From Rhodohalobacter halophilus (GTDB lineage Bacteria; Bacteroidota; Rhodothermia; Balneolales; Balneolaceae), in NCBI RefSeq assembly GCF_001715195.1, contig NZ_MDWE01000024.1:20289-84288 (forward strand): a stretch of 64,000 bases of DNA, in the 5' to 3' direction. Made by a program: the position numbers and the translations under genes. Positions within the stretch are counted from its first letter, which is position 1. Each line of letters starts with the position of its first letter. Shown piece after piece: positions 26,453-35,634 of this stretch. The notes under the pieces are model-generated. The model saw only the letters and a program-made list of their open reading frames with translations, was not told the DNA's origin and did no database searches.

Positions 26453-27219
26453 ATGATGAAATTTTTAATAGCCGGGTTTCTACAACATTTCTGACAATAG
26501 GTTTTGTATCAACGTCATCAGCTGCAGACCCGGATGAGCTGATCAAGCAGGCCGAAGAACTGTTCGACGAGGGTGATGAGGAGGCCGCCCTGGAGGTATA
26601 TTTGGAAGTGCTCGAGGAGGACTCCGAAAACTACAAAGCGTTATGGAATGCAAGCCTGATCTATTCGAGACTTGGCTACCTGATGGATGGTAATGAAGAT
26701 AAACAGGAGGAGTACTACGAGCGAGCAATGGAGCTTGCCGAAAAAACCATTGAAGCGCATCCCGATGAGGGTCACGGATACTATGTGATGGCTGTTGCCA
26801 AAGGTCGATGGAGCGAGCTTCAGGACAATGAAACCCGGGTGGAAACTTCACATGAAATTAAAGAGAACATAGAGAAGGCAGCTGAGCGAATTCCGGATTA
26901 TGCACCGCTGTGGCATCTCTACGGGGTGTTTCATTCGGATGTTTCCGACATTTCCGGGGCAGAAAAGTTTGCCGCGAATTTGATATCAGAGGGTGTTCCG
27001 GACGCCAGCGAAGAAAAAGCCGAGGAGTATTTGAAAAGGGCGATCGACATGATGCCGGAGAGCATTCTTTTCCGGCTGGATCTGGCCAAGCACTACCTGA
27101 AAGTGGATGATGAAGAGCGTGCAAGAGTGATACTGAAAGAGATTTCTGAGATGGGTGTGGAGCTGCCAAATGAGGGACAGCTCAAGGAAGAGGCCGAAGA
27201 GCTATTGGAAGATATGTAG
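26453..27219 (+). CDS. Exported TPR-repeat protein with a frameshift in its signal peptide
   Basis: From ATG at 26453 the protein begins MMKFLIAGF, a good signal start, but runs into TGA 14 codons in. The TPR domain is in the -1 frame, where there is no ATG, GTG or TTG before ADPDELIKQAEEL. Adding one T in the GGGTTTCTAC stretch (about 26476) joins MMKFLIAGF to STTFLTIGFVSTSSA, giving a standard signal and about 255 residues. The rest carries TPR-like helices (EEAALEVYLEVLEEDSENYKAL, HPDEGHGYYVMAVAKGRW). It is either a real inactivating indel, a sequencing error or recoding. It follows the ferredoxin gene by one base. Confidence 0.72.
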
Positions 27220-27266
27220 TAAAAAACTCCGCGCACCCCGCGCCTCTGCGGTAAAGGCCGTATTTA

Positions 27267-27752
27267 TTAATGCACGATCACATCCGGGCTGTTGCCATCA
27301 TCTCGATCGTGATTTCGATTCTGAAAAAGCCTGATCAGGTTCGAGATTCCATATAGCAGCATAAAAGCAGCGATAAAGTAGGCCACCGAATCGGGGTTCA
27401 TTAGAATGAGCACGGCGATGATAAGGGTTAAAAATCCCATTATGGCAAATTGAAAGCCCATGAGCATGATCAATCCGAAAAACCCGAGAAAAAGGGCAAA
27501 CGTGTAGGGAATCAACTCCGGGAAGATGAAGATCAAAGCGCCCGCAACGATTGGAAATCCGACGATGAAAGCCGGAATCCGAGCGTACATAAACATCAAG
27601 CCCAGGGCAACCAGGTAACCGCCCGCAATCAGGTAGAGAAAATTCGGGTAGATAAGAACAAGCGCCCCGGTTACCAGCGCCAAAAGCGCAGTTAAAACCT
27701 GCCGTTCTCTCGATTTCTGCGGTGTGGAAGATATTTGAAAGTGAAATTGCAT
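27267..27752 (-). CDS. DUF308/HdeD-like membrane protein
   Basis: A 161-residue protein with six short hydrophobic segments in pairs: LTALLALVTGALVLIYP, AGGYLVALGLMFMYA, FPIVAGALIFIFPELIP, LFLGFFGLIMLM, FLTLIIAVLILMNPDSVAYF and AAFMLLYGISNLI. The repeated pattern with Pro after the second helix and a GLM/GIS turn is the HdeD/DUF308 fold. No function is known for most members. A hairpin-forming REP-like palindrome lies just upstream of its start. Confidence 0.8.
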   Translation of the reverse strand: MQFHFQISSTPQKSRERQVLTALLALVTGALVLIYPNFLYLIAGGYLVALGLMFMYARIPAFIVGFPIVAGALIFIFPELIPYTFALFLGFFGLIMLMGFQFAIMGFLTLIIAVLILMNPDSVAYFIAAFMLLYGISNLIRLFQNRNHDRDDGNSPDVIVH

Positions 27753-27778
27753 GGGTTGGATGGGTTGGATTGAGGCCC

Positions 27779-27807
27779 CCGTCAGACCGCTTCGCGCGGT
27801 CAGACGG
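27779..27807. repeat. REP-like palindrome, copy 1 (CCGTCAGACCGC type)
   Basis: Arms CCGTCAGACCGC and GCGGTCAGACGG pair with one mismatch around TTCGC. It is one of several related intergenic palindromes (27912-27940, 42588-42616, 42690-42706, 42738-42766). Confidence 0.75.
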
Positions 27808-27911
27808 ATATATAATCAATAAATTTTATTTAAACAATGATCAGGTATTGTCTGCATTGAAAATTCATATCAACAGGATATTTATGTTTACTAACTAGTT
27901 ATTATAACCAC

Positions 27912-27940
27912 CCACCAGACCGCGTGTAGCGGTCTGGCGG
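27912..27940. repeat. REP-like palindrome, copy 2
   Basis: Arms CCACCAGACCGC and GCGGTCTGGCGG pair with one mismatch around GTGTA. It shares the CAGACCGC core with copy 1 and lies between the pepP stop and the DUF308 gene. Confidence 0.75.
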
Positions 27941-27950
27941 AAACACACAA

Positions 27951-29285
27951 TTACTTCATCACCTCCTCAATCTCCTTGATCTCCTTCGGCACATCGGTCA
28001 TATTTTCGTAACCGTCTTCGGTGATAATGAGGTTGTCTTCGATGCGGATACCGCCAAAGTCCATCAGTGCTTCTATTTTATCAGCATTCAGGTATTTGGC
28101 CTGATCTGCATTTTCGAGAGCCGGTTTTAGCAGGGCCGGAATGAAGTAAATTCCCGGTTCGATGGTAATTACCATTCCCGGCATCAGTTCGCGGCGCACT
28201 CGTAAAAATTTGATTCCGGGTCGGTCGATGCGTTCCACCCCTTTGGGATAACCGCCCACGTCGTGAGTGTCGAGGCCGAGGAAGTGGCCGAGCCCGTGTG
28301 GAAAGAAGAGAGCAAAGATGTTGTTCTCCATCATCTCATCAATATCGCCCTTTACAACCCCGATCTCCTTCAATCCATGGAGGATGATTCGGCAGGCTCC
28401 CAGGTGCAGGTCCTCCATCTTTACACCGGGTTTCACATTCTCGATACTCTTGTTCAGGGCATCCAGCACAATCTGATAAATTACTGCCTGGTCGCCCGAA
28501 AACCGACCATTTGCCGGGTAGGTTCGGGTCACGTCCGAAGCATATCCTTCACACTCATAACCGGCATCGATCAGGTAAAAGTCTCCATCGTTAATCTGCT
28601 GATTGTTGTCCACATAGTGCAGAATGGCGCTGTTGGTCCCGCCGGCGTGAATTCCGGTATAGGCCGGCTGCAGCAGCCCGTGCTTTTTCTGATGGTAGTC
28701 GAAGATCGCTTTTGCCTCATACTCATACATCCCCGGCTTGATCGACTTCATCACCTCAAGGTGCGCGATGTTGTTTACATGTGCAGCCTCTCGCATTCGT
28801 GTTAATTCGTAATCTGTTTTGATACACCGGCAGTAGGTGATGGCATCCTGAAGGGTATCGGTCTCTACGGTAAAATCGCGGTTCAGATCTTCCACAAACT
28901 CGGCCTGTTCCTCATCCAGGCAGTAGATGACTGATGGTTTTAGTTTTTTCATCACCGATAAAATGTCGTTGGTGTAGTGGAGGTGGTCTGGCTGATACTC
29001 CTCCTGAATTTGATCCCTGCTCTTAATCTTGCCATGCCAAACGGCAAACTGGGCATCCCGTTTAGGGGCGAACAGATGATACTCACCGCTCTTAATGTCT
29101 AAAACCGCATGATATTCCGGTTCGTTTACGCCGGTCAGATACCAGAAATTACTCTCCTGGCGGAACGGAAATTCAAAGTCGGTTCCGTAGCGGTACATAA
29201 TTTCCGCTCCTTTCAGATAGATCAATCCATCCTGGTTATCATCAAATAGTGAGAGCAGTTTTTCGCGATGCAGTTTTGTGGACAT
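27951..29285 (-). CDS. pepP: Xaa-Pro aminopeptidase (M24B, aminopeptidase P)
   Basis: This 444-residue cytosolic metallopeptidase removes N-terminal residues in front of proline. It has an N-terminal AMP_N domain (residues ~1-130, with FWYLTGVNEPEYHAVLDI) and a C-terminal pita-bread domain. Metal ligands are visible: Asp in LIDAGYECEGYASDVTRTYP (two), His in FPHGLGHFLGLDTHDVGG, Glu in ITIEPGIYF and Glu in GGIRIEDNLI. Length and motifs are normal. It runs in the same direction as the nuclease-like gene upstream (gap 68 bases). Confidence 0.94.
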   Translation of the reverse strand: MSTKLHREKLLSLFDDNQDGLIYLKGAEIMYRYGTDFEFPFRQESNFWYLTGVNEPEYHAVLDIKSGEYHLFAPKRDAQFAVWHGKIKSRDQIQEEYQPDHLHYTNDILSVMKKLKPSVIYCLDEEQAEFVEDLNRDFTVETDTLQDAITYCRCIKTDYELTRMREAAHVNNIAHLEVMKSIKPGMYEYEAKAIFDYHQKKHGLLQPAYTGIHAGGTNSAILHYVDNNQQINDGDFYLIDAGYECEGYASDVTRTYPANGRFSGDQAVIYQIVLDALNKSIENVKPGVKMEDLHLGACRIILHGLKEIGVVKGDIDEMMENNIFALFFPHGLGHFLGLDTHDVGGYPKGVERIDRPGIKFLRVRRELMPGMVITIEPGIYFIPALLKPALENADQAKYLNADKIEALMDFGGIRIEDNLIITEDGYENMTDVPKEIKEIEEVMK

Positions 29286-29353
29286 GGTTGTATGAGTCAG
29301 GTTAACGTTTTTTGAGTGATGAATTCTTTCTCTAAATGTACAGTTTCGGCATA

Positions 29354-30292
29354 TTAAACGAAAAACCTCATCAGGTAGTGGGGCAGCTGTTCGATTACCT
29401 TTGGGCTGAATCCATGTTTAAATAGCGGCAGATGTTGGGCGGCGTCCAGTGTACGATGATTACCATTCATGAGAAGTTCTGCGGAGTCAGCCTGTTGGTC
29501 TGAAAGTTTTCCGAGGTTAACAGATAGAATTCCACGGTTTCTCCCCTTGTCATTTAAAATTGCCGTGAGGTGTGAGCTGCCGGATTCAGTACCCATAAAA
29601 GAGATGGCCAGCTTTTGATCACGGTCAACAACCGGAACACGATAGTATTGATTCAGTCTGAAATCTAAAAACAAGCCCGGGAAGTCCAGATAATTAACGG
29701 GCCAGTCAATCTCCTCACTCCAGAAGTGTGTGATTGATTGTTGAAGAATGTTTTTTGGGTCTCCGGCAAAACGACCGGCACAAAATCCCCGATGCTCCCA
29801 ATAGGTAATATCCCGGTTTAGCTCCTGGAGCGGTGTTGTAATCTCAAGCGGAAAGTCAGGATTGTCATGCGATTCGATCGCTTTTACAGAGCCGTTCTCA
29901 ACCCGATACCAAAAATCGCTGACGCCGTTCGTCAGGCAGATATACGAGGCTCCAATGGCCTGATTGTAACGGGCGGTCTGTTCTGCAACGGTACTGTTTA
30001 GTTTTACAGATTCTGCCTTGCACTCAATCAGAATGTTGGGTTTCATTGCCTTGTTGTAGAGAATCAAATCAGCACGCAGGGCATTCTCTTCCTGAGGAAG
30101 CTTAACCGGCGCTTCAAACCCTATTCGGGATTTAGGCCAATCGGTTTGAAGCAGTAGAAACTCCACCCATTTGAGCCTGACGCGCTCCTCCGGCCTGATT
30201 TTAAAACGTTTTTTCAGAACAGGGTTAAAGAGCTGTTTTTTATCGCCGGCGGACCGGATGATGGGGAAGTGATTTTTTGAGAAACTGATCAT
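29354..30292 (-). CDS. HSDR_N-type PD-(D/E)xK nuclease-like protein
   Basis: The 312-residue protein has the type I restriction R-subunit N-terminal fold found as a stand-alone protein in many Bacteroidota. Conserved features are RPEERVRLKWVEFLL, the nuclease core ALRADLILYN followed by NILIECKAE (D...ExK), and AEQTARYNQAIGASYICLTNG. No helicase part, and no hsdM or hsdS, is present, so it is not a full restriction system. The role is unknown; DNA cleavage is a family inference only. It is divergent from a long leader region. Confidence 0.85.
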   Translation of the reverse strand: MISFSKNHFPIIRSAGDKKQLFNPVLKKRFKIRPEERVRLKWVEFLLLQTDWPKSRIGFEAPVKLPQEENALRADLILYNKAMKPNILIECKAESVKLNSTVAEQTARYNQAIGASYICLTNGVSDFWYRVENGSVKAIESHDNPDFPLEITTPLQELNRDITYWEHRGFCAGRFAGDPKNILQQSITHFWSEEIDWPVNYLDFPGLFLDFRLNQYYRVPVVDRDQKLAISFMGTESGSSHLTAILNDKGRNRGILSVNLGKLSDQQADSAELLMNGNHRTLDAAQHLPLFKHGFSPKVIEQLPHYLMRFFV

Positions 30293-30344
30293 GACTAAAA
30301 ATAATAAAGAATAGTCGTTAAAAAGATTTGTAATTAAAGATTGA

Positions 30345-30428
30345 ATGTGTGAGCTTATGTGTATGAAATTTTACGGAAATATCTTACTCATGCATACTCG
30401 TCGCCGTCGCTGCCTTTTGGGCATGTGA
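30345..30428 (+). CDS. Possible leader peptide with four consecutive Arg codons
   Basis: A 27-codon frame (ATG 30345; inner ATGs at 30357 and 30363) ends in HTRRRRCLLGM and TGA. The run CGT CGC CGT CGC TGC lies 50-60 bases before a strong terminator, the layout of a translational attenuator. There is no clear ribosome site. The 30293-30913 region holds no other gene, so this and the terminator are its only clear signals. Chance occurrence is possible. Confidence 0.35.
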   Translation: MCELMCMKFYGNILLMHTRRRRCLLGM

Positions 30429-30460
30429 CATAGGTGTGTTATAGATTTGACCATTTTCAC

Positions 30461-30499
30461 AAGCCCGTCTGAACGTAATGTTGAGATGGGCTTTTTTTG
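30461..30499 (+). terminator. Orphan rho-independent terminator upstream of susC
   Basis: AAGCCCGTCT and AGATGGGCTT form a 10-base-pair stem (one G-U) around a 13-base loop, followed by seven T on the plus strand. No plus-strand gene precedes it, so it ends either a small RNA or the leader frame at 30345-30428. Confidence 0.8.
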
Positions 30500-30913
30500 T
30501 TTGTGGGAGTGTAGAATCTATTTATAAAGCAGGTTGTCTTGAATGTTTTGGCCTAATCAGAGCATTCAATGTGTGAATTCTTAATTTCATGATACTTCTG
30601 CAAGTCCATGGAAAACAGTTGTTAGTTACAGGGATCTTTGCGGAATTTTAATCAAAAGCGGGTTAAGATCGCAGTATAGATTGATTTTAGGCTGAAGTCA
30701 TGCTATGTAAGGCAATGCTATTTTGAGTTGGGTATTATCGTGATTTTTAAATTGTTCTCAATCTTTATGCTCGTAAACTGAAGTAAAAAGTGTTTGCTCA
30801 AAATGGGTGAATTGAGAATGAACCATTGACAATAAGGTGTGTTTGGGTGGCTCAATCTTGCCAAAACTCAAGTAATCTTATCTAAACCAAAACCGAAAAA
30901 TAAAGAGGCTTAT

Positions 30914-33900
30914 ATGCTTAAAAGGATACTTTCTATGATTGGCTCGGCTTTGTTTGTGGCTGTTTTCAGCTCGGCAGCCGTTGCGCAATATACAGTTGAA
31001 GGTACGGTATCTGACCAGAGTGACGGTTCCCCGCTGCCGGGTGCAACCGTTATGCTTGTCGATACGAATTACGGTGCAGCAACAGATGCTGACGGATATT
31101 TTGAGTTTACAAATGTTCCGGAGGGGAATTATCAAATTCGGGTTACGTATGTAGGGTACACTACTTTAAATAGACAAATAAGTGTTAATAATAATTTGAA
31201 TTTGACTTTAGAGATGACTTCAGACCAACAATTACTATCAGAGGTAGTTGTTGTTGGTTATGGTGTGCAAACCAGAAGTGATTTGACCGGTTCTGTTTCA
31301 AGTATAAACTCTGAAGAAATAGCAAACCAACCAGTTGCAAGTTTGGATGCCGCTTTGCAAGGAAGGTCTTCAGGTGTTTTTGTAAGTAGTCCATCTGGTA
31401 CCCCCGGAGCTGGGATGACGATGAATATACGTGGTCAAACCTCCTTATCTGCGAGCAGTGAACCTCTTTATGTAATAGATGGCGTACCAATTATTTCTGA
31501 GGATTTATCGGGATTGTTCTCAGGCGGTCAGGCTACGAACTCGCTTGCTGATCTTAATCCAAACGACATTGAATCAATTGAAATATTGAAAGATGCTTCG
31601 GCTACGGCGATTTATGGATCACGTGGCGCAAATGGAGTTGTACTTATTACAACTAAAAGAGGTGTGAGTGGTCAGTCAAGAATTGGATTTAATATGTACA
31701 CCGGCTTTCAGAGTATAACTAATGAAATTGATATGCACAGTTCGCAGGAATTCCTAGAGTTAATGAACGATGCTGCTAGGCAAGACAACCGAGATCTTGG
31801 TACCAACTACTCCGATACTCATGTATCAGATATTTGGGGTTATGATCCAAATGATCCTAATTTACAAAATACTCGATGGTATGATGAAATTTTTAGAACA
31901 GCTCCGATAAATAATTATGAATTGACGGCTTCAGGAGGAACAGACAATGCCAGATATTTTACATCTTTCTCATATTTTGATCAAGAAGGAGTTCAGCTTG
32001 GAACCGGATTCGAAAGAGTTAGTGGGCGCATAAACCTTGATGCCAAAGTTACAGATTGGCTAGATTTTGGAACCAATATCACGGTAAACAGAACTATACA
32101 AAACCGAACTATTAATGATAATTCACTTTATGGAGTGGTTATTAATGCACTTGCTGGTGATCCATTAATGCCTGTGTACGAAGATGATGGTTCATACGCA
32201 GACCCATTCAATTACTTCGGTTGGTGGATGCTCGATAATCCGGTTTTAATTGCAAATGAGTACTCTCGCTTTACAAATACGGTTAGAGGAATCGGTACGG
32301 TATTTGGTGAAGCGAGCTTGGCAGAAGGCCTCTCGTTGAGAACTTCACTCTCAATAGATTATACGAACCTTGAAGATGAAGCATATACTCCTATTATTTC
32401 AAGAGAATCGGCAAATGCTCAAAGAAATGGATTCGGTAACTATGGAACAACACAAGATTTTACATGGTTAATCGAGAACTATCTCTCTTATGTGAATACA
32501 TTTGCAGACCAGCACAATGTAAACGCTGTAGTTGGTACTTCGTTTCAGGCTTCTAACAGGGAGTTTTCCTCAATCAATGCTCAAGGGTTTCCAAGTGATC
32601 AGTTCACTAAACTTTCAGTAGCTGCCCAGGTAACCTCAGCGTCAACTTCCGGTTCAAGCTGGGGACTTGCTTCCTATTTCTTTAGAGGTAATTACTCATT
32701 TGATAACCGTTACCTGTTCACAACTACCGGCCGGGTTGATGGCTCATCACGGTTTGGTGATAACTTCAGATATGGATTTTTTCCTTCAGCATCTGTGGCG
32801 TGGCGAATGACGAATGAATACTTCATGGAAAACCAAGACCTATTCTCCGAACTGAAGCCAAGAGTAAGTTACGGTATCACGGGTAACCAGGAAGGAATTG
32901 GAAACTTCGCCTCGCGAGGCCTGTTTGGAGTATCAGACTATCGTGCAACCCCAACACTTGTACCAACGCAATTAAGTAATGCCAACCTGACTTGGGAAAG
33001 TACTCGTCAATTAGACGTTGGTGTTGACGTGGGAATGTTTGAAGACAGGTTAACTTTCAGTGCTGATTATTTCATAAAGACCACTGAGGATCTGTTATTA
33101 AACAGGCTGGTTCCAGGTATTTCAGGCTTTTCAAGTGTAACCGATAACATCGGTAAAGTTGAGAATAAAGGGTTTGAATTTGATGTGCGCGGTGTCGTTC
33201 TATCACGTAGAGACTTCTCATGGAGTTCAAGTTTCAACATTTCGTTTATTCGAAATACAGTTCTTGAGCTTGAGGTAAACAATCAGGTTCTGAACGATTC
33301 ACACATTCTTTCAGAAGGTCAGCCTATCGGAACATTCCATTTAATCGATCACAGGGGTGTTGATCCACAAACAGGTAATATGCTTTGGATTGATGAAAAC
33401 GAAGACGGAGTAATTGACTCCGGTGACAGAAGAACTGTTGGAAATGCACAGCCTGACTTTTTTGGAGGATGGAGCAACTCATTTGCTTATAAAGGTTTTG
33501 ATCTAAATATGCTTTTTCAGTTTACATATGGAAATGAAATATTTAACCACAGTAGAGCTTCTTATGAAAACCTAGGTTGGGATCGCCTTGAAATTCCAGC
33601 AATTTTCCCTTTACCAGATGGTAATAACCATCGGCTTGCAGACAAAAGATGGATGGAGCCGGGTGATCAAACCGATATACCAAGAGCCTCATTGACGAAT
33701 ATTAACTGGAGGGAATATTCTTCTAGATGGTTAGAGGATGGATCTTATTTGAGATTAAAGACTGTGACTCTAGGGTATAATTTTTCACCAAACTTTACCG
33801 ACAGAATTGGTATGAGAATGTTTAGAGTGTACATGCAGGCGCAAAACCTGTTAACATTTACAAATTATACAGGTCTCGATCCGGAAGTAAACCAAAATGC

Positions 33901-33985
33901 CAGAAACCCGCTCGTTGCCGGTTCTGATTTTGGAACGCACCCACAAGTGCGCACGATCTCTTTTGGAATTAATGTTGAATTTTAA
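30914..33985 (+). CDS. SusC/RagA-family TonB-dependent outer-membrane transporter
   Basis: The ATG at 30914 follows AAAGAGG and starts a signal peptide (MLKRILSMIGSALFVAVFSS, then AAVAQ), so the longer frame from 30839 is not used. The order is a carboxypeptidase-regulatory-like domain (VEGTVSDQSDGSPLPGATV), a plug with the SusC signatures EVVVVGYG, LYVIDGVPI and ASATAIYGSRGANGVVLITTK, then a 22-strand barrel ending ISFGINVEF. About 1023 residues. It imports a nutrient bound by the SusD partner 12 bases downstream; the ligand is not evident. The first 1.5 kb is noticeably more AT-rich in codon choice than flanking genes. Confidence 0.94.
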   Translation: MLKRILSMIGSALFVAVFSSAAVAQYTVEGTVSDQSDGSPLPGATVMLVDTNYGAATDADGYFEFTNVPEGNYQIRVTYVGYTTLNRQISVNNNLNLTLEMTSDQQLLSEVVVVGYGVQTRSDLTGSVSSINSEEIANQPVASLDAALQGRSSGVFVSSPSGTPGAGMTMNIRGQTSLSASSEPLYVIDGVPIISEDLSGLFSGGQATNSLADLNPNDIESIEILKDASATAIYGSRGANGVVLITTKRGVSGQSRIGFNMYTGFQSITNEIDMHSSQEFLELMNDAARQDNRDLGTNYSDTHVSDIWGYDPNDPNLQNTRWYDEIFRTAPINNYELTASGGTDNARYFTSFSYFDQEGVQLGTGFERVSGRINLDAKVTDWLDFGTNITVNRTIQNRTINDNSLYGVVINALAGDPLMPVYEDDGSYADPFNYFGWWMLDNPVLIANEYSRFTNTVRGIGTVFGEASLAEGLSLRTSLSIDYTNLEDEAYTPIISRESANAQRNGFGNYGTTQDFTWLIENYLSYVNTFADQHNVNAVVGTSFQASNREFSSINAQGFPSDQFTKLSVAAQVTSASTSGSSWGLASYFFRGNYSFDNRYLFTTTGRVDGSSRFGDNFRYGFFPSASVAWRMTNEYFMENQDLFSELKPRVSYGITGNQEGIGNFASRGLFGVSDYRATPTLVPTQLSNANLTWESTRQLDVGVDVGMFEDRLTFSADYFIKTTEDLLLNRLVPGISGFSSVTDNIGKVENKGFEFDVRGVVLSRRDFSWSSSFNISFIRNTVLELEVNNQVLNDSHILSEGQPIGTFHLIDHRGVDPQTGNMLWIDENEDGVIDSGDRRTVGNAQPDFFGGWSNSFAYKGFDLNMLFQFTYGNEIFNHSRASYENLGWDRLEIPAIFPLPDGNNHRLADKRWMEPGDQTDIPRASLTNINWREYSSRWLEDGSYLRLKTVTLGYNFSPNFTDRIGMRMFRVYMQAQNLLTFTNYTGLDPEVNQNARNPLVAGSDFGTHPQVRTISFGINVEF

Positions 33986-33997
33986 AAACCGGAACTC

Positions 33998-35341
33998 ATG
34001 AAAAAATTATCAATATTACTTATTACAATACTAGCGGTATTTCTAATATCATGTGATGTTCTGGATACCGAACCACAAGCGTCTCTCGATGCGAACACTG
34101 CGTTAACCGACGGGGCATCAGCTCAGGCTGTACTTTTAGGTGCCTACTCAAGGATGCAGGTAACACCATACTATGGTGCACACTTTACACTCAGCCCGGA
34201 TTTGGCCGCAGACAATGCCCGATACCAGGGTTTCTTTGATTCTCAGTTGGAAATTAATTCAGGTTCAGTTCCTATTAGTAACTTTTGGATTAGTACAGCG
34301 TGGGTTAATATTTACAGGGTAGTGAATATTGCAAACCTGCTCATTGCTGAGGTCCCAAATATTGCAGATGATGCTTTTAGTTCCCGGGACAGGGTATTAG
34401 GGGAAGCACATGCTATCAGAGCTCTTGCATATTTCGATTTGCTGAGAGTATTTGGTTATCATTTTGATGTTTCTTCCCCATATGGCATGCCCCTATTACT
34501 AGAGCCTATTGAGAATAATGATTTCAACCTCATTCCGGATTTAGAACGCAGTGGTGTTGCTGACACATATCAGCAAATACTTGATGACTTAAATACAGCC
34601 ATAGGGCTTATGCAGGGTTACGTAGATAACACGGCAATGAGCTATTGGGCAGCTGTTGCTCTGCGTGCGAGAGTAAATCTATACGCTGGAAATTACGGTG
34701 CGGCATTTGATGATGCTGATGACGTTATTGAAAATGGTCCGTTTTCTCTTGTGGAGGATGTTCAGGATCTTTTTGATACTACATCGCCAACATCAGAATC
34801 AATTTTTGATTTAGTGTTTAGCGATCAGGATCAAAGCTCACTATATGTTTTTACGTTTCAGCGTGATGAATACAATGTTGATCCAGATTTAACCGGTGCT
34901 ATAGAAGCAGGGGATGATAGAGCAGGGTTGTTTGTATTTGAAAGAGGCAGCGACAGGCCTGTAAAGTGGTCTAATCCAAATAATGCAAATAACGTTAAAG
35001 TTCTTAGGCTGGGCGAGATGTTCCTCATTAGGTCAGAAGCAGCCGTATTTGATTCAAATGATCCGAATGCGGGTTTGGATGATCTTAATGAGATAAGAGA
35101 TCGAGCCGGCCTCGGTGATGTTGGACCATTTGCCAACATCGACGAGTACGTTGATGCACTACTACAGGAGCGACGTATTGAGCTCAATTACGAAGGACAC
35201 CGTTTCTTCGATCTTGTACGTCTTGATCGGTTTGAGGATGTGCTCAACAGGGATTCATTTCGAAGGGCATTCCCAATACCGCGCGATGAGTTACAGATTC
35301 AGGAAAATCTGGATCAAAACCCAGGATATCCTATTGAGTAA
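33998..35341 (+). CDS. SusD/RagB-family nutrient-binding lipoprotein
   Basis: The 447-residue surface lipoprotein (signal MKKLSILLITILAVFLISC, Cys19) has the SusD layout: LDTEPQASLDANTALTDGASAQAVLLGAYS, then VNIANLLIAE, LGEAHAIRALAYFDLLRVFG, and the C-terminal LLQERRIELNYEGHRFFDLVRLDRF with AFPIPRDELQIQENLDQNPGY. It caps the SusC barrel and captures a glycan or other polymer. No glycosidase, sulfatase or sigma/anti-sigma pair lies next to it, so the substrate is open. A terminator follows at 35363. Confidence 0.94.
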   Translation: MKKLSILLITILAVFLISCDVLDTEPQASLDANTALTDGASAQAVLLGAYSRMQVTPYYGAHFTLSPDLAADNARYQGFFDSQLEINSGSVPISNFWISTAWVNIYRVVNIANLLIAEVPNIADDAFSSRDRVLGEAHAIRALAYFDLLRVFGYHFDVSSPYGMPLLLEPIENNDFNLIPDLERSGVADTYQQILDDLNTAIGLMQGYVDNTAMSYWAAVALRARVNLYAGNYGAAFDDADDVIENGPFSLVEDVQDLFDTTSPTSESIFDLVFSDQDQSSLYVFTFQRDEYNVDPDLTGAIEAGDDRAGLFVFERGSDRPVKWSNPNNANNVKVLRLGEMFLIRSEAAVFDSNDPNAGLDDLNEIRDRAGLGDVGPFANIDEYVDALLQERRIELNYEGHRFFDLVRLDRFEDVLNRDSFRRAFPIPRDELQIQENLDQNPGYPIE

Positions 35342-35362
35342 AATTTTAAGGAGATATAAACA

Positions 35363-35395
35363 GCTCAGGGGTTAATTCCTCTGAGCCGTTTTTTT
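35363..35395 (+). terminator. Rho-independent terminator after susD
   Basis: GCTCAGGGG pairs with CCTCTGAGC (one wobble) around TTAATT, followed by a run of seven T. Confidence 0.9.
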
Positions 35396-35431
35396 ACGGC
35401 TTTTAATTCTAAAAATGTAAAATGGTTTTAA

Positions 35432-35590
35432 TTTAAAGTAAAGGGAAACCAGGCTGAAGTGGTAGGAAATTCACAGGTTTTAGTCTACCGCAACCGATCG
35501 GGCGAATTCATCACAGAAAACGGAAAACTTGGAGCCCGCAATATTCAGCTCGATATCTATGTGCCCGGGGAGGTTTTTGCTATTGATTAA
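35432..35590 (+). pseudogene. 3' remnant of an unidentified gene
   Basis: A 52-codon frame without a start reads as a protein-like C terminus (VLVYRNRSGEFITENGKLGA, then NIQLDIYVPGEVFAID) and ends in TAA. An in-frame stop lies directly upstream. It looks like the surviving end of a deleted gene behind susD. I do not recognise the family. The rest of the 687-base gap 35342-36028 holds a terminator, a CCCC/GGGG palindrome and a MITE-like element. Confidence 0.4.
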
Positions 35591-35634
35591 TTTGAGATCT
35601 AGACAAGAAAAGTGATTACAGTTTTGGAAATATT

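Noticed and set aside
26459..26478. Programmed -1 frameshifting in the TPR gene
   Set aside because: AAATTTTTA near the start is only a near match to a slippery heptamer and no stimulatory hairpin follows; a simple indel is more likely.
29354..30292. Type I restriction-modification system
   Set aside because: Only a stand-alone HSDR_N-like protein is present; no helicase part, hsdM or hsdS genes are in view.
30826..30850. TTGACA near susC as a promoter
   Set aside because: No -10-like hexamer lies 15-19 bases downstream.
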